Part shown: positions 50,985 through 60,651 of the stretch, one piece after another
Layout of the letters: each line of letters opens with the position of its first letter
Numbering within the stretch: the stretch's first letter is position 1
Source: Cohnella sp. GbtcB17
Lineage (GTDB): Bacteria; Bacillota; Bacilli; Paenibacillales; Paenibacillaceae
DNA: 64,000 nt
Assembly: GCF_019091135.1 (NCBI RefSeq)
Contig: NZ_JAGXJW010000037.1
Location: 1 to 64,000, forward strand
Direction of reading: 5' to 3'
Notes under the pieces: model-generated
Told to the model about the DNA's origin: nothing
Seen by the model: only the letters and a program-made list of their open reading frames with translations
Databases searched by the model: none
Program-made: the position numbers and the translations under genes

Positions 50985-52325
50985 TTAGTACTGGAGGATC
51001 GGCATCTCTTCTCTGACGCCCTGATTCAGGCTCGGGCGGCCGATCGAGTAATAGACAAAAGCCGTACCGGCAAGATCCGCTTCCTTGAACACGTTGCGCC
51101 CGTCGATGAGGATCGGCCGGCGCATCGTCTCTTGCAGGACGCGCAGATCGGTGCCCGCAAACTCCTCCCACTCGGTGAGCAGGCACAGCGCGTCCGCGCC
51201 GCTCGCCGCTTCGAGCGCGCCTTCGCACCAGACGACGCCGCCGTCGCCGAACAGGCCGCGGAAGCTCGGCGTCGCGATCGGATCGTACGCCCGCACGATC
51301 ACGCCGTTATCGACCAGATGACGGATGATCTCGAGCGCCGGTGATTCGCGCACGTCGTCGGTGTTGGGCTTGAACGACAGCCCCCACACCGCGACCGTCT
51401 TGCCGCGCAGCTCGCCGCCGAAAATCGTCTCGAGCTTGTTGACGATGCGCATGCGCTGGTCCTGATTGACCTCGACGACCGAGCGCAGCAGCTTGAACTC
51501 GTACTCGACATGGCCGGCGATCTGGATGAGCGCCCGCGTATCCTTCGGGAAGCACGAGCCGCCGTAGCCGATGCCCGCGTTCAGGAAAGCGGTGCCGATG
51601 CGCCGGTCGAGCCCCATGCCCGCCGCGACCTCCGACACGTCCGCGCCGACCTTCTCGCAGATGTTGGCGATCTCGTTGATGAACGAGATCTTGGTCGCGA
51701 GAAAGGCGTTCGAGGCGTACTTCAGCATCTCCGCGCTGCGGATGTCCGTCACCATGACCTGCTTGGTCAGCGGCCGGTGCAGCTCGGCGATCCGCTCGGC
51801 AGCGGCCGGCGAATCGGCGCCGATGACGACCCGGTCGGGCTCCAGCGTGTCGCGCACGGCCGAGCCTTCGCGCAGAAATTCGGGCAGCGACACGCTGTCG
51901 AACGGCACGTCGGTTCTGGCGCGAATCAGCTCGCGCACCCGCTCGTTCGTGCCGACGGGGACGGTGCTCTTGACGGCGACGATGGCGTAGCCGGTGAGCG
52001 CGTCTCCGATCTCGGCCGCCGCAGCGTCGATGTAGGACAGGTCGGCCTGGCCGCCAGGCAGCGGCGGCGTGCCGACCGCGATGATGACGAGGTCGGTTCC
52101 GCGCACGGCTTCCGCCAGATCGTGCGTGTAGCGCAGCTTGCCGGCCGCGACGTTTTTCCGCGACAGCTCCTCAAGCTCCGGTTCGTAGATCGGGATGCCG
52201 CCGCCCTGGAGCGTGGCGATCTTGTAAGGATCCTTGTCGACGCAGACGACCGTAGATCCAAGCTCGGCGTAACAGATGCCCGACACGAGTCCGACGTAGC
52301 CGGTGCCGATTACCGCGATTTTCAA
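50985..52325 (-). CDS. UDP-glucose 6-dehydrogenase family protein
   Basis: 446 residues from a TTG at 52325, with AGGAGGG 7 nt upstream and its bases overlapping the preceding stop (TTGA). NAD-binding KIAVIGTGYVGLVSG, the central dimer helix and the catalytic Cys in GIGYGGSCFPKDTRAL are all present. Oxidises UDP-glucose to UDP-glucuronate, made from the GalU product of the same train. A ManNAc dehydrogenase role is less likely given the motif spacing. Supplies an acidic sugar for the polymer. Confidence 0.9.
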   Translation of the reverse strand: MKIAVIGTGYVGLVSGICYAELGSTVVCVDKDPYKIATLQGGGIPIYEPELEELSRKNVAAGKLRYTHDLAEAVRGTDLVIIAVGTPPLPGGQADLSYIDAAAAEIGDALTGYAIVAVKSTVPVGTNERVRELIRARTDVPFDSVSLPEFLREGSAVRDTLEPDRVVIGADSPAAAERIAELHRPLTKQVMVTDIRSAEMLKYASNAFLATKISFINEIANICEKVGADVSEVAAGMGLDRRIGTAFLNAGIGYGGSCFPKDTRALIQIAGHVEYEFKLLRSVVEVNQDQRMRIVNKLETIFGGELRGKTVAVWGLSFKPNTDDVRESPALEIIRHLVDNGVIVRAYDPIATPSFRGLFGDGGVVWCEGALEAASGADALCLLTEWEEFAGTDLRVLQETMRRPILIDGRNVFKEADLAGTAFVYYSIGRPSLNQGVREEMPILQY

Positions 52326-53749
52326 ATGGATCCCTCCTGTGTCTCGCAAAGTTCCATAATATCCGCCCAGGCCATCTCCAGCCGGACGATGTCCTCTTCG
52401 ATCAGCAGCGTCCCGCTCTGGACCTCGATGATCTCGAGATCCTGCTCCGCGCGCACGCTGTGCATGCTCTCCTTCGGAATCCGGATCACGTCGCCGGCGG
52501 CCACGGACGAGATCTTGCCGTTCAGGACGAACGTGCCGCTGCCGGACATCACGGTCCATACCTCGTCCCGCAGGCTGTGGTACTGATAGCTGAGATTGCG
52601 TCCCGCTGCGATCGTAATCCGCTTGGTCAGCACCTCGCGTCCGTCCGGATATACCGCATAATCCAGCACGCGGTACCGGCCCCAGCGCCGCTCCTCGTAC
52701 ATCGGACGCGGGTCCGTCGAACCCAGCAGGTCCTTCACCATGGGGCTAAGCGCCTTGTCCGCGACGAGGATGCCGTCCGGGCTCGCCGCCACGATGACGT
52801 CGGACAGGCCGAGCACCGCGATCGGAACGTCCAGCTCGTTGATGACGTGCGCGCCTTGCGTTTGCGCCGAGATCGTGCCTTTGCCTGTGAGCGGTTCGGA
52901 TATTTCCTCGGTGAGCGTATTCCAGGTGCCGAGATCCTTCCAGTCGCCCGCATAGCGAACGGCCGCGATCTTGTTCGCCTTCTCGACGACCTCGTAGTCG
53001 AAGCTGATCTTCGGCAGCGCTTCGTAGCGTCTCGCCATCTCCTCGTGCTGGATCGGCAGCTCGTGGGCGATCAGGATATTGATGAGAAAATCGAGCTTGA
53101 ACGCGAATACGCCGCAATTCCAGAGCGCGCCTTCGGCGATCATCCGCTCGGCCTCTTCCTTTGCCGGTTTCTCGCGGAACCCGCGTACGGTCATGAACGG
53201 CTCGCCGCCTTCATGCGCGCCGGCAGCCGTGCCGGCGCTCCCGTCTTCCTCTGCGACGCCCGATCCGGGCACGATGTATCCGTACTTCTCGGACGGATAC
53301 GTCGGCTGCACGCCGACGAGCGCCAGATCCGCGCCGGAAGCGTCCAGCGCGCGTTCGAGCTTCGCGAGTTCCGCGAAAAACCGGCCATCGACGTAAGGGT
53401 CGACCGGCATGACGACGATCGTCTCGGACAGGCTCACGCCCTCCATCGCGTACAGATGCGTCGCCGCGAGCGCGATCGCAGGGAACGTGTCCCTGCGCGA
53501 CGGCTCTGCGATCAGCCTGACGTCGCTGCCGAGCTGGCCGTACAGAATCTCGACCTGCGACTTGCCCGTCGCCACGTAAGCATGATCTTGCAGCCCGGCG
53601 TCCCCGAGCTGCCGCCATACCCGCTGGATCATCGATTCGGGCCGGCCGGCCGGATCCTTCAGCACCTTCAGAAACTGCTTCGAGCGGGAATCGTTCGACA
53701 GCGGCCAGAGCCGCTTGCCCGATCCGCCGGACAAAAGCACGATTTTCAT
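52322..53749 (-). CDS. Mannose-1-phosphate guanylyltransferase with cupin domain
   Basis: 475 residues. N-terminal nucleotidyltransferase with VLLSGGSGKRLWPLSNDSR, FREKPAKEEAERMI and NCGVFAFKLDFLI. The C-terminal 120 residues are a type II phosphomannose isomerase-like cupin (YQYHSLRDEVWTVMSGSG). It makes GDP-mannose from mannose 1-phosphate and may also interconvert fructose and mannose 6-phosphate. Overlaps the downstream dehydrogenase and the upstream pyruvyltransferase genes by 4 nt each. Confidence 0.92.
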   Translation of the reverse strand: MKIVLLSGGSGKRLWPLSNDSRSKQFLKVLKDPAGRPESMIQRVWRQLGDAGLQDHAYVATGKSQVEILYGQLGSDVRLIAEPSRRDTFPAIALAATHLYAMEGVSLSETIVVMPVDPYVDGRFFAELAKLERALDASGADLALVGVQPTYPSEKYGYIVPGSGVAEEDGSAGTAAGAHEGGEPFMTVRGFREKPAKEEAERMIAEGALWNCGVFAFKLDFLINILIAHELPIQHEEMARRYEALPKISFDYEVVEKANKIAAVRYAGDWKDLGTWNTLTEEISEPLTGKGTISAQTQGAHVINELDVPIAVLGLSDVIVAASPDGILVADKALSPMVKDLLGSTDPRPMYEERRWGRYRVLDYAVYPDGREVLTKRITIAAGRNLSYQYHSLRDEVWTVMSGSGTFVLNGKISSVAAGDVIRIPKESMHSVRAEQDLEIIEVQSGTLLIEEDIVRLEMAWADIMELCETQEGSI

Positions 53750-54723
53750 GCCATCCCTCCGCTCTGCTTGTTATTCGGCTCGGCAGCAAGCCTCGCCGAC
53801 GCGATGCTCTGCGTCCAGCAGCGATAGTAGCGGCCGTTTTTGCCGTACGCGTTGTCGTACAGGACGTTCGGCTTGTCCATGAGGCAGGACAGAATATGGC
53901 CGTGAAGCCGCGACGTCTGCACGGTGCGGTACTGCGCGAACCGTTCGACCGCCTTGCTCACGAGCCGATCCGAATACTTGATCCAGAACTTCCCGACCGG
54001 CAGCTTGCCCTTGGAGATGCGCATCACCTTGCCGATCGCGCGGATCGACCGATGCTCCGTACGGCTGTACAGCGTCGACCAATCGAGATCGTCGCCGGCG
54101 CCTTCGACGGGCAGTCCGTCCTGTCCTTCCGTCTTCTCGATGTCGGTGCGCATGAAGCGGAGCAGCTCCCTCGCCGGCTGGCCTCCGCCGCGGATCGGCC
54201 ACAGCTGGTGCGCCATATCCGGGGACAGGTAGACGCCGCAGCGGTGGAACTTATCCTTCGCCATATCCAGCGACAGCGTATCGCGCACGAACAGGTGCAC
54301 GTCCTTGTGACGGTTCAGAATGGCGGGGGTCCGGTCGAACTCCCGCACGTCCTTGTAGTGGATCGTCTGCGGCAGGATGACGACCCGGTTGTTCGGATAG
54401 CCCGCCACGACCCGCTCGCGCAGCTTCTGGTGCACGGGGTATAGATCGCCGAAGTTGCCGCCGCCCTGCAGCACGAGGATATGATCCTTCGGCACGCTCA
54501 ATCCGTCCGGGAAGTCGAATGCGCTGTATCTCGCCCGCACCCGAATTCCGTTTTCCCGGAAGAACGCTTCCGTCCCTTTCATGATAAGCAGGTCCCCCCC
54601 GTTGGAATAAACGGGATAGTCGATATAATAGATGTTCGAGCCCGGCGGAATGACGTCCAGTATGAGTTTCAGCCGGTTTTTGAGCTCATCCATCGGGTGA
54701 GCCGGTAAGGTCGCGATCTCCAT
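53746..54723 (-). CDS. Polysaccharide pyruvyl transferase family protein
   Basis: 325 residues. DYPVYSNGGDLLIMKGTEAFF, ILVLQGGGNFGDLYP and RTVQTSRLHGHILSCLM fit the PS_pyruv_trans family, which transfers pyruvate from phosphoenolpyruvate to a sugar to form a ketal. Ketal pyruvate adds negative charge to an exopolysaccharide. Ends 4 nt into the next gene. Confidence 0.85.
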   Translation of the reverse strand: MEIATLPAHPMDELKNRLKLILDVIPPGSNIYYIDYPVYSNGGDLLIMKGTEAFFRENGIRVRARYSAFDFPDGLSVPKDHILVLQGGGNFGDLYPVHQKLRERVVAGYPNNRVVILPQTIHYKDVREFDRTPAILNRHKDVHLFVRDTLSLDMAKDKFHRCGVYLSPDMAHQLWPIRGGGQPARELLRFMRTDIEKTEGQDGLPVEGAGDDLDWSTLYSRTEHRSIRAIGKVMRISKGKLPVGKFWIKYSDRLVSKAVERFAQYRTVQTSRLHGHILSCLMDKPNVLYDNAYGKNGRYYRCWTQSIASARLAAEPNNKQSGGMA

Positions 54724-54783
54724 CCGTTTGTCTCCTTCGCGCTTGTATCTTTCTTTCTAGTTCCTATGAAATGCGTTCCCCGG

Positions 54784-56148
54784 TCACGACTGCGCCGCTC
54801 GCGTCAGCCGTCCCGCCAGGAAGCGCCAATCGTCCTTGTCGAACAGCACGCCCGATACCGGAGCTTTGAATACGACCTTCATCGCCGCGACCGAGATGAC
54901 GATCCGGCTGAAAGCCCCGATTAACATCGCCAGCGCGATGCCGTTCAGACCGTACGCGGGGGCGAGCAAGAAGCACATCCCCACGGTCAGTGCCAGCGCG
55001 AACGCCTGTCTCGCGACGACAAGACCCGGCCGGCCCATCGCGTTGAAGGAGGAGGCGAGTATCCACGAGCCGCCGCCGACGACGCATTCCAGGGACAGCA
55101 GGTAGAAGGCCGTGTCCGCCGCCAGGAACTGCTGGCCGTAGAGCAGGCCCAGCAGCCAGCGGCCGACGATCATGCCCGGGACGAGCGCGGCGAGCATGAT
55201 CGGAAAGGATAGCCGGAATGCCCGGCTGACCTTGGCGACGACCTCCTCCTGCGACAGCCCCGTCACCTTCGGGAAGACGACGCCCGAGATGGCCGTCTGG
55301 ACGATGTTGAACACGCGGGACAGCGTGTAGACGACCGTGTACAGCCCGAACTCCCGCGGCGCGAGCAGCGACAGGATGATCAGCTTGTCGCACTGCGTGT
55401 AGAGCGTGCCGAGCAGCTCGACGCCGTACACGCGTCCGCCGTAGCCGAACAGCGACTTGATCGGTCCGCGCTCGCCCGGCTTTTGGCCGGCCGCCGCCGC
55501 ATCGTCCTTTTTGCCGAACCAGCCGACTGCCAGCTGCCGTCTCATCCGGTACAGCGCCCAGCAGACGACACCCAGGCTCGTGACGAGAAACATGAGCGCC
55601 GAGGAAAACTGGCTTAAATAGCCGAGGGCCCAGAGCGCGAGCAGTCCGATCAGATTGCTGAGCGGCACGTACAGCCGGATGCCGTTGTACAGCCCGAAGT
55701 TCTCCATGCTCTGCGCGAGCGCCGACAGCAGGTTGACCGCGAGCAGCAGCGGCAGCGTCAGGACGGTGTACCACCTGGCGATGGCCACGATGTGGTCGCC
55801 GTAGTTGCCGAGCCAGGCGGGCATGCAGAACCAGGCGACCGTGCCCGCGACGATACATACCGGCAGCTGGAACAGGAATCCGGCTCGGATAAAGGCCGGT
55901 CCGTGCGCCGGATGCGTCCGCCGGTTGAAGATCAGCGACGTCGGCAGCCCGAAGCTTAGGACGCCGGCGAGCAAAGTCGACCAGAAGAGGATCGCCGAAA
56001 ATTCGCCCTTGCCCGCGACGCCGAACATGCGCGCCGTCACGATCGAGGTGACGGTGCCGAGCAGCACGATGATCAGGTTGGCGGCGCTCGTCTTCATGAT
56101 CGCGGTGAGCGCGCCTCCGCCGCTCCACAGGCGGCTTAGCCTCTTCAT
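54784..56148 (-). CDS. Wzx-like polysaccharide flippase
   Basis: 454 residues with about 12-14 membrane helices. Starts MKRLSRLWSGGGALTAIMKT, at an ATG that overlaps the preceding stop. Repeated features of the polysaccharide exporter MATE/MVF clan: FSAILFWSTLLAGVLSFGLP, ARVFNIVQTAISGVVFPKVTG. Moves lipid-linked oligosaccharide across the membrane for polymerisation. Followed after 60 nt by the pyruvyltransferase gene. Confidence 0.88.
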   Translation of the reverse strand: MKRLSRLWSGGGALTAIMKTSAANLIIVLLGTVTSIVTARMFGVAGKGEFSAILFWSTLLAGVLSFGLPTSLIFNRRTHPAHGPAFIRAGFLFQLPVCIVAGTVAWFCMPAWLGNYGDHIVAIARWYTVLTLPLLLAVNLLSALAQSMENFGLYNGIRLYVPLSNLIGLLALWALGYLSQFSSALMFLVTSLGVVCWALYRMRRQLAVGWFGKKDDAAAAGQKPGERGPIKSLFGYGGRVYGVELLGTLYTQCDKLIILSLLAPREFGLYTVVYTLSRVFNIVQTAISGVVFPKVTGLSQEEVVAKVSRAFRLSFPIMLAALVPGMIVGRWLLGLLYGQQFLAADTAFYLLSLECVVGGGSWILASSFNAMGRPGLVVARQAFALALTVGMCFLLAPAYGLNGIALAMLIGAFSRIVISVAAMKVVFKAPVSGVLFDKDDWRFLAGRLTRAAQS

Positions 56149-57029
56149 TCGTACGTGCCCAGCACGCCGCTGATCTGCCCGTTGTTGTAGGCGATCCGGC
56201 TGACGTTGCGGAAGACGCGCCGCCTGTCGTACAACACCGGCAGCGAGAGCAGCACGATGATCGGCAGCTTCACGATCGACCGCGCGAACACGCGCATCTT
56301 GCGTTCGGAGCTGACCGCGCTGCTGACGCCCTGCCAGTAAATGCGCCTTAACAGCCATTTGCGGCTGATGCGGCTGCGCGGAATCTTGTGCAGCACCGAC
56401 GCGTGCGGCGTGTAGTAGACCGAGTAACGGGTGCGGATGCGATCGATCAGCTCCCCTTCCTCGCTTGAGAGCAGGTTGCTCCCGACGCGCCCCAGATCCT
56501 CTCGGAACAGCGCGTTCATATCAAGCGCCGAGCGCCTGAACGCGACGTTGGCGCCGAACGGAATATGCGGCCGTTTCATCTCCACGATGTCTTCCGCATA
56601 ATCGAGGATCGTGTAGAGCGTGCGGTTCTCCGGCGCGAGCCAGGCGGGCGCTTCTCCTTCCCAGGCCGGCTCGATCTTGCCGCCCACGACGCCGATGCGG
56701 TCGTCCCGCTCGAACAGCGCGACGATGCCGGCGATCCAGTCCTCGGACGCGACCGCGTCGTCGTCCAGGAACAGCACGTATTCGCCCTGCGACTCGCGAA
56801 TCGCCCGGTTGCGGGCGACGGAGAGGCCGAGCTTCGCCTCGTAGATGTAGCGGACCGGGAAGCTGACCATCCGCTCGATCTCCTCCACGGTCTGGGCCGT
56901 GGCATCGGTCGAGCCGTTGTCCACGACGATCGCCTCGAAGGCGTCGAACCGCTGCTTCAGCAGGCTGAGCAGCGCCTCGCGCAGATCCGCGGCCCGGTTG
57001 TGCGTGCATATCGCTACCGTTGCTTTCAT
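56145..57029 (-). CDS. Family 2 glycosyltransferase
   Basis: 294 residues. Start TVAICTHNRAADLREALLSL, donor-site VVDNGSTDATAQTV and the metal motif LFLDDDAVASEDW. A C-terminal half of about 140 residues includes a positively charged and hydrophobic stretch that may bind the membrane. Adds one sugar of the repeat unit in the cytoplasm. Overlaps both neighbouring genes by 4 nt. Confidence 0.9.
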   Translation of the reverse strand: MKATVAICTHNRAADLREALLSLLKQRFDAFEAIVVDNGSTDATAQTVEEIERMVSFPVRYIYEAKLGLSVARNRAIRESQGEYVLFLDDDAVASEDWIAGIVALFERDDRIGVVGGKIEPAWEGEAPAWLAPENRTLYTILDYAEDIVEMKRPHIPFGANVAFRRSALDMNALFREDLGRVGSNLLSSEEGELIDRIRTRYSVYYTPHASVLHKIPRSRISRKWLLRRIYWQGVSSAVSSERKMRVFARSIVKLPIIVLLSLPVLYDRRRVFRNVSRIAYNNGQISGVLGTYE

Positions 57030-58090
57030 GCGTTCACCTCTTGCGGTATCCGGCCGGCGTAGACGGCGAGCATACGGTCCGCGATACGGTCCCAGTCGAG
57101 CTCCCCGAGCTTGTCCGCGATCCGTTGCTCCGTTTTAAGCCGGTCCATGTTCATCACATCACGAAGCGCCTTGTGCAGCCCGTCCTTGTCGTCGGGATCG
57201 TACAGCACCCCGCAGCCGTCGGACACGTACTCGCCCAGCGAGCCGAGCCGCGGCGCGACGACCGGCTTGCCGAAGGTCAGCGCCAGAATGGCGCTCCCGC
57301 TTGTCGTGATCTGCCGGTACGGCAGCACGACCGCGTCGGCCGCGAGCAGGTAGTCGGCCAGATCGGCGTCGTCCACGAACGACGAGTGGAGCTTGATCGC
57401 GCCCGCTTCGTCGCCGGCCTGGTCCGCGCCGATAAAGCCAAGGTCGTAGCCCGTATCCGCCTGCCCCGCGATCAGCAGCGCGGCATTCGCGGCGTTCGCA
57501 GGCTCAAGCGACCGGTAAGCCGACACGAGCTGCTCGACGCCCTTGTACCGGTTGATCCGGCCGACGAACAGGTACAGGAACCGGTCCTTCGGGATGCCGA
57601 ACCTGGCACGGATGTCGGCGCCGCGGCTTGGGTAGGCGTCGTCGTAGTGGCCGTGCGGCGTCACGACGATCTTGTCCTCGGGGCCGCCGAACACTTCGGC
57701 CGCTTCGCGCTTCGACGATTCGCTGAGGACGAACGCGGCGTCGCACAGGCTGAGCAGCCGCTTGCGGACGAAGAAGTCCCAGCGCGATTTGCCCTTGTGC
57801 GGCCAGATGTTGTGAATCGTCCAGAATAGCCGAACGCCGAGGAATTTGTACCAGTAGAGCAGCGAAATAAAAAACAGCGACTTGACGACGGTTAGCGGAA
57901 AAATCGAAGCCTGGTACGTGTAGCTCGGCCAATGAATATGGACGATATCGCCCCGGCGCGGCTTGAACTGCGAGCCCTTGGCGTAATGCTCGACGCGCAG
58001 GCCGCGCCGCTCGAGCGACCTGGCGAGCAGGTCGGTGTACTTGTTGTGCGGATTCGTCTTGGGCCACATGTAGACGGTCGGTTCGCTCAT
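57026..58090 (-). CDS. GT4-family glycosyltransferase
   Basis: 354 residues, GT-B fold. VEHYAKGSQFKPRRGDIVHIHWP in the first domain and LYLFVGRINRYKGVEQLVSAY and GSAILALTFGKPVVAPRLG in the second, including the nucleotide-sugar EX7E-type region. Adds a sugar to the repeat unit. Starts where the upstream gene ends (58090/58091). Confidence 0.88.
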   Translation of the reverse strand: MSEPTVYMWPKTNPHNKYTDLLARSLERRGLRVEHYAKGSQFKPRRGDIVHIHWPSYTYQASIFPLTVVKSLFFISLLYWYKFLGVRLFWTIHNIWPHKGKSRWDFFVRKRLLSLCDAAFVLSESSKREAAEVFGGPEDKIVVTPHGHYDDAYPSRGADIRARFGIPKDRFLYLFVGRINRYKGVEQLVSAYRSLEPANAANAALLIAGQADTGYDLGFIGADQAGDEAGAIKLHSSFVDDADLADYLLAADAVVLPYRQITTSGSAILALTFGKPVVAPRLGSLGEYVSDGCGVLYDPDDKDGLHKALRDVMNMDRLKTEQRIADKLGELDWDRIADRMLAVYAGRIPQEVNA

Positions 58091-59314
58091 CTAATGCACC
58101 TGCCCGACGGCGGTTCGGACCGCAGTATATTCGCCGCCGGCCAGCGTCTGGTCGTACAGCTCCAGATGCCGGTCGAGCAGCGCGGCTTGCGTGAAGCCGC
58201 GGCAATGCTTGAGGCAAGCCGCCTGGATCCGCCGCTTGTCCGCGGCAGGCAGCGAGTGGAACGACAGGATCTTGGCCCGGATGGCCGCGGCGCTGCCCGG
58301 CGGGAACAAAAATTCCTCGGGATCGTACACCGCGTCCGGAATGCCGCCGACGTCGGTGGCGTACACCGGCGTGCCGACCTGATACGACTCGATGATGACG
58401 CGGCCGAACGGCTCTTCCCATACCGAAGGCACGAAGTTGACGTCGGCTTCGCCCATCATGCGGCGCGCCTCGGCGGGCTTCACCTTGCCGGGAAATACAA
58501 AGCGCGCGTCCTCGCGGCAGCTGTCGGCGAGCTTCGCCCGGAGGCTTCCTTCGCCGCAGACGACGACGCGCTCGACGACGTCGGTCGGCAGCGACATCGC
58601 CGCCTCGATCAGCTCCCGCACGCCTTTCTCCGGCTCGATCCGTCCGAAGTAGCCGATGCGAAGCGGACGCCTATCGAATTCTTTGTCGCTCGCGGCGATG
58701 CCGCCCTCCACCGCGTTCGGGATGACCTTGCGCGCGGCGGCCGGGAAAAGTCCGGCGTCCGTATGGCGCTTCAGGATGTGCGACGAGATGCCGACGACCG
58801 CCGACACGTGGCGGCTGTAGCCGCTTGTCGTCATCGCGTACAACCGCGACAGCAGCGGATTTTTGATCGGCGAGCTGACCGGCGACAGCAGCGAATAGTC
58901 GCGAAGCGTGTGCACGATCGGCACGTCCAGACCGGCGGCCGCCGTCCAGATGCCCGCGCCGAAGCCGGACAGGTTTTGCGTGTGGATCAGATCCGGCTTG
59001 ATCGCGGCCAGCCGCTCCCGCACCGCTTCGTTCATTCGCGGATTGTACAGGTCGGTCAGCCTGCGGGCGGTCCGCATCAGCACGCCGCGCCGTTTGGCGT
59101 CTCCGATCCAGTACAGGTAGCCGTGCGGCATCCGGTGCACGGTGACGCCGTTGATCCGTTCCTCGCGGATACCTTCGGCTCGGCCGTGTCCGCCCAGCGT
59201 CAGCACGTGAACGTCGGCGACGGACGCAAGCGTCTCCGCCAGAATCTGCGTCGATATCTCGGCCCCTCCGATGATGTGGGGCGTGTACAAGCTGTTGACG
59301 ATTACGATTTTCAT
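58091..59314 (-). CDS. GT4-family glycosyltransferase
   Basis: 407 residues. N-terminal GT4 domain with PHIIGGAEISTQILAETLA, C-terminal domain with IGYFGRIEPEKGVRELIEA and PSVWEEPFGRVIIESYQVGTPV (E-x7-E). Cytoplasmic retaining glycosyltransferase in assembly of the polysaccharide repeat unit. The start overlaps the stop of the polymerase-like gene by 4 nt. Confidence 0.9.
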   Translation of the reverse strand: MKIVIVNSLYTPHIIGGAEISTQILAETLASVADVHVLTLGGHGRAEGIREERINGVTVHRMPHGYLYWIGDAKRRGVLMRTARRLTDLYNPRMNEAVRERLAAIKPDLIHTQNLSGFGAGIWTAAAGLDVPIVHTLRDYSLLSPVSSPIKNPLLSRLYAMTTSGYSRHVSAVVGISSHILKRHTDAGLFPAAARKVIPNAVEGGIAASDKEFDRRPLRIGYFGRIEPEKGVRELIEAAMSLPTDVVERVVVCGEGSLRAKLADSCREDARFVFPGKVKPAEARRMMGEADVNFVPSVWEEPFGRVIIESYQVGTPVYATDVGGIPDAVYDPEEFLFPPGSAAAIRAKILSFHSLPAADKRRIQAACLKHCRGFTQAALLDRHLELYDQTLAGGEYTAVRTAVGQVH

Positions 59315-60651
59315 GCGGTACGTCTCAACTCCCTATCGTTCTGCGTATCCCATTCTGCCGCCCGGGCGTCCGGCCGTCCTTCAAAAAATCCGCCCCGGAT
59401 CCATCCGATCAGCAGCCAGAAGTTCACGAAGGAGTAGGAATCGAAATTCATGACGAGCGACACGCACAGCGCGAACGCGAACTGGGCGAACGGATGACGG
59501 CGCGAGCTGCGCAAGGCGGCCGTCATGAAGCCGAGGAACAGCAACGCGCCGATCAATCCTTCCTCGGCGAACAGCTTGGACCACAAATTGCGCGAGGTCG
59601 CCATCTCCGGATGGTCGTTCACCAGGTTCGCGACCTCGGTGAACTTCATGCCGTATTCGAAGTGACCGCGAAGCAGCTCCGCGAACTCGCGGTAGTAAAA
59701 TCCGCCGCCGACGCCGAAGATCGGATGATGCCAAAACTCCATGAAGCCGATCGCCGGGAATATGACGCGGATAAAAAAGGAATTGTCCGCCCGCAGCAGA
59801 TGCGGAAAATTGAATTGAAAGCGGTCCGTGAAGTACCCGCTCACCTTCAGCGTCTCGAGCAGGAACGGCACGCCGACGACGATGACGAGTCCGATCGCGC
59901 CAAGCGCGAGCAGCATGCGGCCGCGATACTTGTTCGCGATAAACACGTAGACGAGCAACGCGATCAGCAGCACGCTGTAGGCGTATGCCGAGAACGACAG
60001 CACCAGCAGCACGACGCAGCCGATCAGCGGCACGATCGTGATTTTCCGGTAGCCCTCCTTGTACAGGAAAAGCAGCAGCAAGCCGCCGGTCAGCAAATGG
60101 ATGCCGCCCCAGGACGGCTCGCCCGACAGCAGCTGGATCCGGCCCTTGTACACCTTTTCGGAAAAGAGGCCGGTCAGTACGCCGGAGAAGCCGCTGCGAA
60201 TCAAGTAGGCATCCGCAAGCTGCAGCAGCCCCGCAGCGAGCGGCGGCACGAAGCCAACGAGCAAATAGATGGCGATCTGCTTGCGAAGCGCGGGATCGTT
60301 TTTCGCCTGCTCGGCGATATACAGGGACACCCTGTACATCGAGATGCCGAACAGCAGCGTGATCGCGTGCTTGAAGCTCGCGCCCGTCACGCCGGCCGAC
60401 GCGATGAGCGAATGACCGACGCTGTAAGCGGCGAACAGAAGAAGCGGCACGTCTCCGCGCCTGAACTTGAAGTCGGTGAACAGCAGCAGCAGCGAAGCGG
60501 CGAACATCGGAAACATCGCCAGCGGGCGATAAACCGAGAAGGCGAAGTATGGCAAGCTGTCATACGTGATGACCGCCAGCGAGAACAAAAACAGCGCGAC
60601 GACCGAAGCGCGGACGAGATCGACCGGCTCGTCGCGCCCTTGCGCTAGGAT
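59311..60651 (-). CDS. O-antigen ligase/polymerase-like membrane protein, non-AUG start
   Basis: About 446 residues with ten or more membrane helices and a large extracytoplasmic loop containing GFMEFWHHPIFGVGGGFYY, the Wzy_C signature region. It polymerises or ligates repeat units on the outer face. No ATG, GTG or TTG lies between the end of the upstream gene and the first helix. An ATC at 60649-60651 has GGAG at 8-nt spacing and overlaps the upstream stop, giving I/M-LAQGRDEPVDLVRAS before the first helix. A TTG at 60586-60588 is the only canonical alternative and lacks an SD. Confidence 0.72.
   Translation of the reverse strand: MLAQGRDEPVDLVRASVVALFLFSLAVITYDSLPYFAFSVYRPLAMFPMFAASLLLLFTDFKFRRGDVPLLLFAAYSVGHSLIASAGVTGASFKHAITLLFGISMYRVSLYIAEQAKNDPALRKQIAIYLLVGFVPPLAAGLLQLADAYLIRSGFSGVLTGLFSEKVYKGRIQLLSGEPSWGGIHLLTGGLLLLFLYKEGYRKITIVPLIGCVVLLVLSFSAYAYSVLLIALLVYVFIANKYRGRMLLALGAIGLVIVVGVPFLLETLKVSGYFTDRFQFNFPHLLRADNSFFIRVIFPAIGFMEFWHHPIFGVGGGFYYREFAELLRGHFEYGMKFTEVANLVNDHPEMATSRNLWSKLFAEEGLIGALLFLGFMTAALRSSRRHPFAQFAFALCVSLVMNFDSYSFVNFWLLIGWIRGGFFEGRPDARAAEWDTQNDRELRRTA

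Noticed and set aside
54764..56128. 454-codon frame overlapping the flippase on the same strand
   Set aside because: Charged Arg-rich product without membrane helices; the other frame has a full flippase with overlap-coupled start.
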